From positions 1-37,758 of the IMG/VR virus record IMGVR_UViG_3300032308_002249: 37,758 nucleotides of DNA. One strand, written 5' to 3'. The notes under the pieces were generated by a model. The model worked only from the letters and a program-made list of their open reading frames with translations, was not told the origin of the DNA and made no database searches. Position numbers and translations under genes: made by a program. Shown one piece after another: positions 30,056-37,700 of the stretch. Numbering within the stretch: the first letter of the stretch is position 1; the number at the start of each line of letters is the position of its first letter. The DNA comes from a virus.

Positions 30056-31231
30056 ATGACCACTGCTCAAACACACAAACCTGCCAAGCCCATGCACATT
30101 CGTTCCGCAGATACCAAATATCTAGGCGAAGAACCCACATGGAAATTTCAGCCCGAATCAGAACGCCGGGTGAGTCGTTTGAGCAATGCGTTTAACTGGT
30201 ACAACTATTATCTTGGCAAGAAAGAAGTCAAAGAGTTTGTGGCAGATTGGTTGGACAGGCACGAAGATAAAAATCTTAAAGCATTTCGCAGTGTGCCAGA
30301 GCAGGGCGTACCCAGCACACTGGGTTGGATGTGTCGAATGAATACCATGGGCTTGGAGCTCACAGAACATGAGTTGTTGTACATTGAAAACACAGTGTCT
30401 GATGTGTTGGCCAAACACAAGCCCACCAAGAAGCTGTCGGTTCGCGAACAAGCATCTGTGGATGCACACGCAGAACTACAAGCAGAAACAGCTCGGGTCA
30501 CAATTCAAGATCGGTTGCGTGAAAAAGTCAGCGAGTGTGCTGGCGAGATTGAAGGCATGTTTGATGACTTTGTTGTGGCCGGGGCCAAAATGTCAGCAGA
30601 CTACAAGCCCATTACCTTGATTCGTGGCATGAACATTGCTCCGCAGATGGTGAGCACTATTGTGGATCACTGGAAACGTCGTGTGGCAGAATTTGAAGAA
30701 GTCATTGCGGGCAAAGATGCTGACCTAGTAGAAGGCTACAGCAACTGGAACAAAACACAAATGAAGAATTTTGTAAAATTTGGCGAGCAGGTCATTGCAG
30801 ACTGCGGCAACTATGTACAAATCAAGAAAGTGGAACGCAAGCCTAGAACCAAAAAAGCAGTGAGTCCAGAAAAAATTGCATCCAAGTTCAAGTTTCTCAA
30901 AGACTTTGCAGAACTCAAACTAGTGTCCGACCCCCCGGCAAAATTAGTGGGCGCCAGCGAAGCTTGGTTGTACGATACCAAAAAACGCAAACTTATTCAT
31001 GTGGTAGCAGACACGCACATAGGTACGTTTACCATCAAGGGCTCGGCTGTGGTAGGATTTGATACCATGAATACCATGCAAAAAACTTTGAGAAAGCCGG
31101 CAGAGCAACTTAAAGCACTGTTGGCCGGCGGAAAACCTGCACAGCGCAAGTATTTCAAAGACATCAAATCCACAGAAGTTAAATTCAACGGTCGCGGCAA
31201 CGAGAATTTGATCATACTCAAAGCCTACTAA
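30056..31231 (+). CDS. Protein of unknown function (391 aa) in an early-type operon
   Basis: A soluble, Lys-rich, mostly helical protein. The N-terminal 60 residues include RVSRLSNAFNWYNYYLGKKE. Residues 120-240 are helical with many charged residues. The last 130 residues look like a compact mixed domain (ASEAWLYDTKKRKLIHVVAD ... FTIKGSAVVGFD ... STEVKFNGRGNENLIILKAY). No enzyme motif is seen. Basic linkers (KKVERKPRTKKAVSPEK) could bind nucleic acid. It has an AAAGGA SD and follows the 88-aa gene within 1 nt. A late-promoter motif overlaps its stop codon, separating it in timing from gp13. Confidence 0.75.
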   Translation: MTTAQTHKPAKPMHIRSADTKYLGEEPTWKFQPESERRVSRLSNAFNWYNYYLGKKEVKEFVADWLDRHEDKNLKAFRSVPEQGVPSTLGWMCRMNTMGLELTEHELLYIENTVSDVLAKHKPTKKLSVREQASVDAHAELQAETARVTIQDRLREKVSECAGEIEGMFDDFVVAGAKMSADYKPITLIRGMNIAPQMVSTIVDHWKRRVAEFEEVIAGKDADLVEGYSNWNKTQMKNFVKFGEQVIADCGNYVQIKKVERKPRTKKAVSPEKIASKFKFLKDFAELKLVSDPPAKLVGASEAWLYDTKKRKLIHVVADTHIGTFTIKGSAVVGFDTMNTMQKTLRKPAEQLKALLAGGKPAQRKYFKDIKSTEVKFNGRGNENLIILKAY

Positions 31232-31234
31232 ATA
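31227..31234 (+). promoter_or_regulatory. Late promoter (ACTAAATA) for gp13
   Basis: TAAATA at 31229-31234 includes the stop codon of the upstream gene and ends 17 nt before the gp13 ATG. It allows gp13 to be expressed late even though the preceding operon has an early-type promoter. Confidence 0.6.
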
Positions 31235-31236
31235 CT

Positions 31237-31250
31237 GGGACAGGAGTCCC
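31237..31250 (+). promoter_or_regulatory. Hairpin displaying the gp13 SD in its loop
   Basis: GGGAC (31237-31241) and GTCCC (31246-31250) pair perfectly around the loop AGGA. AGGAG is the only SD and is 5-6 nt from the ATG at 31252. The stem could expose or restrict ribosome access, or be a target of an RNA-binding translational repressor of RegA type. Confidence 0.6.
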
Positions 31251-31251
31251 A

Positions 31252-32022
31252 ATGCCAGATCAAAACGAATCAACTTTAGACACACTTAAACAAAATCTCA
31301 TTGAGTATGTTCGCCTAACTCTAGGCGATCAGATAGTTGATCTTGAATTAGATCCTGCTCACTATGAAGCCGCTTATCGCCGCACCATGGGAACTTATCG
31401 TCAACGTGCAAACAATGCCTATGAAGAATGCTACATTTTTCTAGAGTTACAAGATGATCGCAATGTGTACACATTACCACAAGAAGTACAAAGCGTTCGA
31501 GAAGTGTTTCGCAGAACCATTGGCAATTCTCAAGGCCCATATTCAACCAGTTTTGACCCGTTTAGTTCGGCCACTATAAACACTTATCTTATGAATTATA
31601 GTTCAGCTGGTGGACTTGCTACCTATGATTTTTACACACAGTATGTGGAACTTGCCGCTCGTATGTTTGGTGGGTATATAAACTATACTTGGAATCCAGT
31701 GACCAAACAAATACAGCTCATGCGTGATCCCAAGGGCTCGGGGGAAACTGTTCTGCTTTGGGTGTATCAGCTCAAACCAGACATTGCACTACTCAGCGAT
31801 TACCAAATCAGTCAATGGGTTCGTGACTACATGGTGGCGGCCAGCAAAATGATCATTGGTGAAGCTCGTGAAAAGTTTGCTCAAATTGCTGGACCGCAAG
31901 GTGGTACCAGCTTGAATGGTGCCGCACTCAAAGCCGAAGCACAGGCCCAGATGGATATCAAAATTGAAGAACTCAAACTCTATGTGGACGGTAGTCAACC
32001 ATTGACCTTTGTCATTGGGTAA
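31252..32022 (+). CDS. 13: Neck protein gp13
   Basis: The 256-aa product fits the T4-type gp13 neck (head completion/adaptor) protein. The early part has TLKQNLIEYVRLTLGDQIVD, then LELDPAHYEAAYRRTMGTYR, ECYIFLELQDDRNVYTLPQE and VREVFRR. A central YVELAARMFGGYINYTWNP segment and a helical C-terminal half with SQWVRDYMVAASKMIIGEAR follow. gp13 joins the portal with gp14 and the tail terminator. T4 gp13 is 309 aa. It is on the opposite strand from gp14/gp15, so the neck genes are split into two units. Its SD lies in a small hairpin. Confidence 0.82.
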   Translation: MPDQNESTLDTLKQNLIEYVRLTLGDQIVDLELDPAHYEAAYRRTMGTYRQRANNAYEECYIFLELQDDRNVYTLPQEVQSVREVFRRTIGNSQGPYSTSFDPFSSATINTYLMNYSSAGGLATYDFYTQYVELAARMFGGYINYTWNPVTKQIQLMRDPKGSGETVLLWVYQLKPDIALLSDYQISQWVRDYMVAASKMIIGEAREKFAQIAGPQGGTSLNGAALKAEAQAQMDIKIEELKLYVDGSQPLTFVIG

Positions 32023-32031
32023 ATCTTCTCT

Positions 32032-32059
32032 TTGACAAAATTTAAATCCATGCTATAAT
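32032..32059 (+). promoter_or_regulatory. Sigma70-type promoter (TTGACA-16-TATAAT)
   Basis: Both hexamers are perfect consensus: TTGACA at 32032-32037 and TATAAT at 32054-32059, with a 16-nt spacer. It drives the exonuclease, glycosyltransferase-like and dNMP kinase genes. The -10 ends 5 nt before the ATG at 32065, so the message is leaderless or starts at a second in-frame ATG at 32074. Confidence 0.85.
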
Positions 32060-32068
32060 ACAGCATGG
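32048..32068. repeat. Perfect inverted repeat spanning the -10 box
   Basis: CCATGCT at 32048-32054 and AGCATGG at 32062-32068 flank 7 nt. The repeat overlaps most of the -10 hexamer and the first start codon. It could be an operator for a dimeric repressor, or a 5'-end hairpin if transcription starts upstream. Confidence 0.6.
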
Positions 32069-32586
32069 ACTTAATGATAGACATTGAAACTGTGGGCACA
32101 GGGCCGGAAGCCTGTATTCTGACCATTGCCGCCCAGGCATTTAATCCATTCACACGAGGGTATCATGACCAGCAATACTATGCCCGCATTGATATCGAAA
32201 GCCAACCCAATCGTAATATTGAACAAGGTACCATTGACTGGTGGGCTACTCAGCCCACGGCGGCTCGAGAAGAAGCATTTGCAGAAACAGGTCGTATCCC
32301 TCTTGAGCAAGCATTAGGAGAACTTGGCAAGCTAATATGGCACAGTAAACGTATCTGGGCCAATGGACCTACGTTTGACATGAACATCTTGGAACATGCT
32401 TACAAAAGCCACAGTCTGGCATTGCCGTGGAAATACTATGTGGTACGTGATGCTCGCACCGTGTACGGTCTTTGTCCAGGACTCAACAAATACCCTGCCA
32501 GTCACCATGCGCTAGAAGACTGTCGCAGGCAGATAGATTTGCTCCACGATTCTCTAGAAACACTTAAAATAAAGGAACTGACATGA
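32065..32586 (+). CDS. DEDDh-type 3'-5' exonuclease (DexA-like)
   Basis: The 173-aa product has all motifs of a DEDDh exonuclease: D6-x-E8 in LMIDIETVG, D105 in WANGPTFDMNILE, and H147/H148 with D152 in SHHALEDCRRQ. T4 DexA is the functional relative, degrading DNA 3' ends; small phage proteins of this family (Rv2179c/DUF5051-like) can also act on RNA. The start may be ATG 32065 or ATG 32074 (MIDIETVG); both are close to the sigma70 -10. It overlaps the next gene by 4 nt (ATGA). Early expression suits host DNA breakdown or DNA repair. Confidence 0.85.
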   Translation: MDLMIDIETVGTGPEACILTIAAQAFNPFTRGYHDQQYYARIDIESQPNRNIEQGTIDWWATQPTAAREEAFAETGRIPLEQALGELGKLIWHSKRIWANGPTFDMNILEHAYKSHSLALPWKYYVVRDARTVYGLCPGLNKYPASHHALEDCRRQIDLLHDSLETLKIKELT

Positions 32587-33668
32587 CATTTGTACATGCC
32601 AGAGAAATTGACGAGTTAGGATGGTCATCAGACCAAAGGACCCAGGATATTATAAATGATATTGTGTTGCAGTTTGCCGACCAGCCTGGACCACGTGTTT
32701 TTGTTGGTCGGTTGCTATGGGAAATTCTGCGCCCTACACAGAACTTAGAAGTTCTGATACACGCCTTGGAAAAACAAAATATACAAACAATATTGCTTGT
32801 CAACGAAGCTCAATCACAGGACCAATGGATACACTCTGTCAGTTCTAAATGTACTGATATCATGTTCTTTGATTTTTTTCTATATTCTACCTACCAAGAA
32901 ACAATACTAAAAAATCACAACGATTGTAACACCAGTTGGAACAGTCAAGCCACTAAGTTTTTGTATCTAACAGGTGCTCCTCGACGAGAAAGATTACGAC
33001 TGTTCTATAAACTTTATCAGATTGATATGCTTCCTAGGATGACCTGGTCGTTGATAATCCCAGATAATAAAGATACCATAGACCCAACTTGGATCCCAGA
33101 AATACCTTTAGACCAAGTCTACAATTTTTTTAAAAAATACGAAGGCACAGCAGATGGAATGGAGCCAGTTTGTTACCCAGACGGTCATAAGACAGTGAGA
33201 AACAGTTTAAAATATGACAAAGAACTTTGGAAAAATGCCAGATTCCGACTCATCACAGAATCTGAATCATTTGAGATGTACCCCAAGAATCCTTTGTTTA
33301 GAGTAACTGAAAAAACCTGGATCACAATGGCTAATAAACTACCCTTTCTAATGTTGTCTAAACCACAACTGTTAAAAAAGCTAAAAGAAAAAAACTTCAA
33401 GACCTTTGAAGAATATACCAAAGTAACAAACTATGACAGTATTCGTGACACAGAAAACAGAATAGATGCGTTAATTGAAAATGTTTGTTTTTGGATGAGT
33501 CATGACATGCCTGTAGAACAGATACGTAGCGACATCGAGCACAACTATCAACTCTTGTTGACACAAGGTCAGTACATAGAACAACAGATACTGAAACTTA
33601 TAAAAAAACACAAACTAAATCTTGCTGTTGAGCAACTAGTGCCAACATCACACAACTTAAACTTTTAA
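32583..33668 (+). CDS. Glycosyltransferase-like protein, divergent paralogue (361 aa)
   Basis: A 361-aa protein with the same plan as the gene at 12334-13398: LYLTGAPRRERLRLFYKLYQ corresponds to CLNRNPTFHRLVLYTML, and RVTEKTWITMANKLPFLMLS corresponds to FTSEKIWKPIAAGQLFLV, followed by an 'LKEKNFKTFEEY' counterpart of 'LKKLGFHTFDDD'. The C-terminus carries IEHNYQLL, paralleling IEHNYHWF. It is likely of GT-B-like fold, but the substrate is unknown. It appears more AT- and Lys-rich than its neighbours, which may mean separate acquisition. It is coupled to the exonuclease by an ATGA overlap and has an AAGGA SD within that gene. Confidence 0.6.
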   Translation: MTFVHAREIDELGWSSDQRTQDIINDIVLQFADQPGPRVFVGRLLWEILRPTQNLEVLIHALEKQNIQTILLVNEAQSQDQWIHSVSSKCTDIMFFDFFLYSTYQETILKNHNDCNTSWNSQATKFLYLTGAPRRERLRLFYKLYQIDMLPRMTWSLIIPDNKDTIDPTWIPEIPLDQVYNFFKKYEGTADGMEPVCYPDGHKTVRNSLKYDKELWKNARFRLITESESFEMYPKNPLFRVTEKTWITMANKLPFLMLSKPQLLKKLKEKNFKTFEEYTKVTNYDSIRDTENRIDALIENVCFWMSHDMPVEQIRSDIEHNYQLLLTQGQYIEQQILKLIKKHKLNLAVEQLVPTSHNLNF

Positions 33669-33677
33669 GGAAATAAA

Positions 33678-34319
33678 ATGATCATTGGAGTATGTGGATT
33701 TATTGGATCAGGCAAAGATACCATTGCTGACTATCTAGTAAACATTCATGAATTTCGCCGAGAAAGTTTTGCCAACACCCTCAAAGATGCAGTAGCGGCT
33801 GTGTTTGGTTGGGACAGAACCATGCTGGAAGGCCGCACAAAACAGGCCCGTGAATGGCGCGAACAAGTGGATCCTTGGTGGAGTAAGCGCCTGGATCGTG
33901 CAGTAACTCCCCGCTGGATTCTACAGTATTGGGGCACAGAAGTTTGTCGTCGTGGGTTCCATGATGACATCTGGATTGCTAGTTTGGAAAACAAACTACG
34001 AAACAGCTCTGATGATGTGGTAATTTCAGACTGCCGTTTTCCCAACGAAATCAAGGCCATAAGAAATCAAGGTGGCATAGTGTTAAGAGTGGTGCGTGGA
34101 CCTGAACCTGAGTGGTATGATCTTGCAGTCGAGTCCAACCTTGGATCGTTTGACCATATGAAAACAGCATATCCTGATGTACATGCCAGTGAAACTGCCT
34201 GGGTTGGCACAGAGTTTGATGCAGTGTTGGACAACAATGCCACCTTGGATCAGCTGTACAAACAGGTCAACGATCTTCTTCAAGATCTCCGCGCCGCCAA
34301 GGCAAGTCGCTTCGAGTAA
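33678..34319 (+). CDS. 1: Deoxynucleoside monophosphate kinase (gp1-like)
   Basis: The 213-aa product has a Walker A P-loop GFIGSGKDT (residues 7-15), the downstream FANTLKDAVAAVFGW lid/helix region, PRWILQYWGTEVCRRGFHDD, and DVVISDCRFPNEIKAIRNQGG, which matches the T4 gp1 dNMP kinase family. It phosphorylates dNMPs, including those recovered from host DNA, for phage DNA synthesis; the exonuclease in the same operon would supply substrates. It has an AAGGAA SD. Its last 53 nt overlap the 3' end of a convergent gene. Confidence 0.9.
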   Translation: MIIGVCGFIGSGKDTIADYLVNIHEFRRESFANTLKDAVAAVFGWDRTMLEGRTKQAREWREQVDPWWSKRLDRAVTPRWILQYWGTEVCRRGFHDDIWIASLENKLRNSSDDVVISDCRFPNEIKAIRNQGGIVLRVVRGPEPEWYDLAVESNLGSFDHMKTAYPDVHASETAWVGTEFDAVLDNNATLDQLYKQVNDLLQDLRAAKASRFE

Positions 34320-34614
34320 CTTCAATACTACAGTTCAAGCAAATACTTTTTAAATTACGAAGTTCAGAATTGTTGAGATTGCCGTCCATGTGATATACCA
34401 GTATTTGTGCAGTGCTTTTTGCTCTGAATCCACAACGATCACAGACCATTTTTTTCTTATAGCCAGTTGACTGCCATCGAGGCACAGCTGGTTTTTGTTT
34501 GCGTCCTTTGCGAATACAAGCGTCACATCTACTACGATAGTATACTCGATCGTTGCGATGACAGTTGATGGCAGCTGGATTCCTGGCGCAGGCCTTGCAA
34601 ATGGGTCTAGACAT
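34267..34614 (-). CDS. Zinc-binding HNH-like protein (115 aa)
   Basis: Two CxxC pairs at the N-terminus (ICKAC, RCDAC) and a second set MVCDRCGF with SICLNC frame an HNH-like segment: ILVYHMDGNLNNSELRNLKS resembles the H-x-DGN-x-x-N core of HNH nucleases. The first catalytic His-Asn arrangement is degenerate, so it may be a DNA-binding or structural zinc protein rather than an active nuclease. The gene is convergent with the kinase gene, overlapping its end by 53 nt. Its ATG is exactly 5 nt past a TAAATA late motif with no SD, so it is a leaderless candidate. It is divergent from gp18. Confidence 0.72.
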   Translation of the reverse strand: MSRPICKACARNPAAINCHRNDRVYYRSRCDACIRKGRKQKPAVPRWQSTGYKKKMVCDRCGFRAKSTAQILVYHMDGNLNNSELRNLKSICLNCSIEVTRSDLPWRRGDLEEDR

Positions 34615-34619
34615 GCAGA

Positions 34620-34627
34620 TATTTAGT
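34620..34627 (-). promoter_or_regulatory. Late promoter (ACTAAATA on the minus strand), leaderless geometry
   Basis: TAAATA at 34625-34620 is followed by TCTGC and the ATG at 34614. By T4 geometry +1 equals the A of the ATG. Confidence 0.62.
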
Positions 34628-34676
34628 GTAAAACCTTACGTAAGGGCAAGGTTAGACGGTGGTTTTGATGCCTGCC

Positions 34677-34684
34677 GCTAAATA
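34677..34684 (+). promoter_or_regulatory. Late promoter (GCTAAATA) for the tail sheath gene
   Basis: Ends 33 nt before the gp18 ATG, leaving a normal leader with an AAAGGA SD at 34704-34709. Confidence 0.72.
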
Positions 34685-34717
34685 TGAATAGCACTTTTTA
34701 TTTAAAGGAACAGACAC

Positions 34718-37700
34718 ATGGCACTAGTTTCCCCAGGCGTAGAAGTTACAATCATTGACGAAAGTAACTACTTACCAGCCCCAACTAATTCAGTACCGTT
34801 CATCTTGATTGCAACAGCGCAGAACAAGATCAGCGGTAGCGGTGTAGGCGTAGCAGCCGGCACCACAGAGATCAACGCAAACAGAGTTTATTTAATCTCT
34901 AGTCAGCGAGATTTGGTCAACACATTTGGTAACCCATTCTTCTACAAAACCACAGCTGGTACACCCATCAACGGATACGAACTCAACGAATACGGTCTGC
35001 TTGCGGCCTATTCAGTGTTGGGCATCAGCAATCGTGCTTATGTACAACGGGCCAATATTGACCTAAGCGAACTCACTGCTACTTTAACACGTCCCACAGG
35101 CGAGCCAGACAATGGCACATACTGGTTGGATACCTCTTCAACAGCCTGGGGAATTTTTGAGTGGAGCTTGACTACTTCAGCATTTACTCTGAAGAATCCT
35201 ATTGTGATCACTGACTCCACTGATCTCGATGGTGGTTTTCCAAAGGATTCCATTGGCAACATTGGCGACTATTGTGTCAACGCTGTTAATGCCAACAACT
35301 ATGGTTATTTCAAAACTCCAGGACTAACTGTGACAGACTCCGGCGGGTCCGATGAAATTGTACCGGCTAACACATGGGTACTAATTGGCAGCGACGACTG
35401 GAAAAATTCTTGGCCAACTGTGATTGCTGCCAATGCAAGTCCAACATTGACCATTGGTCAGTCAATTCGTCTCAACGACAACGTTGTCACTGCCACAGGT
35501 ACAACAGTGACACAGTTTGCCATAAACATCAACAACGCAAACATTCCAGGTGTCAAAGCCAAAGTAGTCAGCAACAAACTACAGATCTATGTTGACTCTG
35601 CTGGCAGCAATGACGGCTCAACTGACAACGGCAACGGCATTCTCAGCATTGAAAACAACAGTGGTACTCTGTTGACAGCATTGGGTATCACATCTGCTGT
35701 GTATTATGCACCTGTGCTACAACAGTCACCAAGCTACACTGTTCCGCAGTGGAGATCCACCAGCACTGAACCACATCCAACTGGTTCTGTTTGGAACAAA
35801 ATTAACAATGTAAACCTAGGTACTGATCTTGTTGTTAAAAAATACGACAGTGCAGTGGGATTATTTGTGCAACAAAACTGCCCATTGTATGAAAATGATC
35901 AAAGTGCAAACAAAGCATTGGATCCTGCAGGCGGTGGCAAAAATATCACAGTAGGCAGCACATACGCACAGTATGACGTGGAAGAAAACGATACGTTTAC
36001 TATGAAAATTTTTGAACGTGTGGCTGTTGGAAATACAATCATCACAGGTATTACAACAAGTCCTGTGTTTGTAAACAACAACACTTTTGCTATTTCTTAT
36101 AGCAATAAAAACAGTGATGTACTGTCAACACCAGTCGTTGCAACCATCAGTGGTACTAATGCCACTGCATTTGTTACTGCGTTTTTGGCAGCAATTCCAA
36201 GTGGAGCACCTGTCACTGCTGGAGTAACATCAGACGGTGCAGTTCAAATACAGCACACACAAGGCGGAGTGATTGTTCTCAAAGATATTTCGGGCGATCC
36301 AATCGCTGATGCAGGTATCAACACTACCATTGTGGGTGTTCGTGCTGGTACAGACAGCGATTTGATTTTGAGTAACTGGGCAATTTTGAGTCCAGATTAT
36401 TTCCCACAAAACACAGCACCAGATCAAGATCCAGCAGACGGTCGTTTATGGTATTACTCTGCTACAAATCAGGTAGATATCATGATTCAAAACAACAATG
36501 CATGGGTTGGCTATCAAACAGTTGATTCAGATGTTCGTGGTTTTGATTTGTCGATCACTGACCCCAACGGTCCTATCATATCAGTGAGCGCCCCAACTAA
36601 ACAAAGTGACGGCACAGATCTTGAATATGGTGACCTTTGGATTGACACCAGCGACCTTGAAGCTTATCCAATTATCAAGCGTTGGGAGTCTGTCAGCGGT
36701 CAAGATCAGTGGGTGTTGATTGACAACACAGATCAAACCACAGAAAACGGCGTGTTGTTTGCTGATTTCCGTTGGGCCACAAACGGATCAACTGATCCTA
36801 TCACTGATCCAATCCCAACTATCACTAGCTTGTTGACATCTGATTATCTTGATCCAGATGCACCAACACCAACTTTGTATCCCGAAGGTATGTTGGCATT
36901 CAACCTACGTCGTTCAGGTTTCAACGTCAAGAGCTTCCAGGTCAATTATTTTAACACCACTGACTACCCAGACATGAATCCAGCTGTAGTAACACAAACA
37001 AATGCATGGGTAACTGCCAGTGGGTTGCAAAGCAATGGTGCTCCATACATGGGTCGTAAAGCAGTTCGTAACATAGTGGTACAGGCCATGAAGGCAGGCA
37101 TTGATGGCAATCAAGATCTGCGTGAAGAACAGCGTCAGTTCAACTTGATAGCCACACCTAACTATCCAGAGTTGATTCCTAACATGGTAGCACTCAACAA
37201 TGAGCGTGCTCAAACTGCATTTGTTGTGGGCGACACACCAATGCGCTTGCCAGACAATGCCGATGCTATCACTGCATGGGCAACCAATGCCGCCGGTGAG
37301 GGGCTTGACAGTGAAGACGGATTGGTCACTTCCGATCCATACTTGGGTACATTCTACCCAAGCTGTGAAACAACAGACTTGTCTGGCTCCACAGTGGTGC
37401 AACCTCCAAGCCACATGATGCTACGCACTATCTTGCGCAGTGATGAAGTGAGCTTTCCATGGTTGGCACCAGCTGGTACACGTCGTGGTATTGTTGACAA
37501 TGCATTTGCATTGGGTTACGTAAATGCACAAACAGGACAGTTTGTATCCACAGCTATCCGTCAAAGCATTCGTGACACCTTGTATGAAAACAAGATCAAT
37601 CCGATCACATTCATACCTGGTGCAGGAATTACCAACTATGGTAACAAGACTGAAGCCGCAACACCAAGCGCACTTGATCGCATCAACGTAGCACGATTGA

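Noticed and set aside
35038-37418. Short ORFs on both strands within 34718-37758
   Set aside because: They lie within the continuous tail sheath frame, which is open from 34718 to the end and has clear gp18 motifs.
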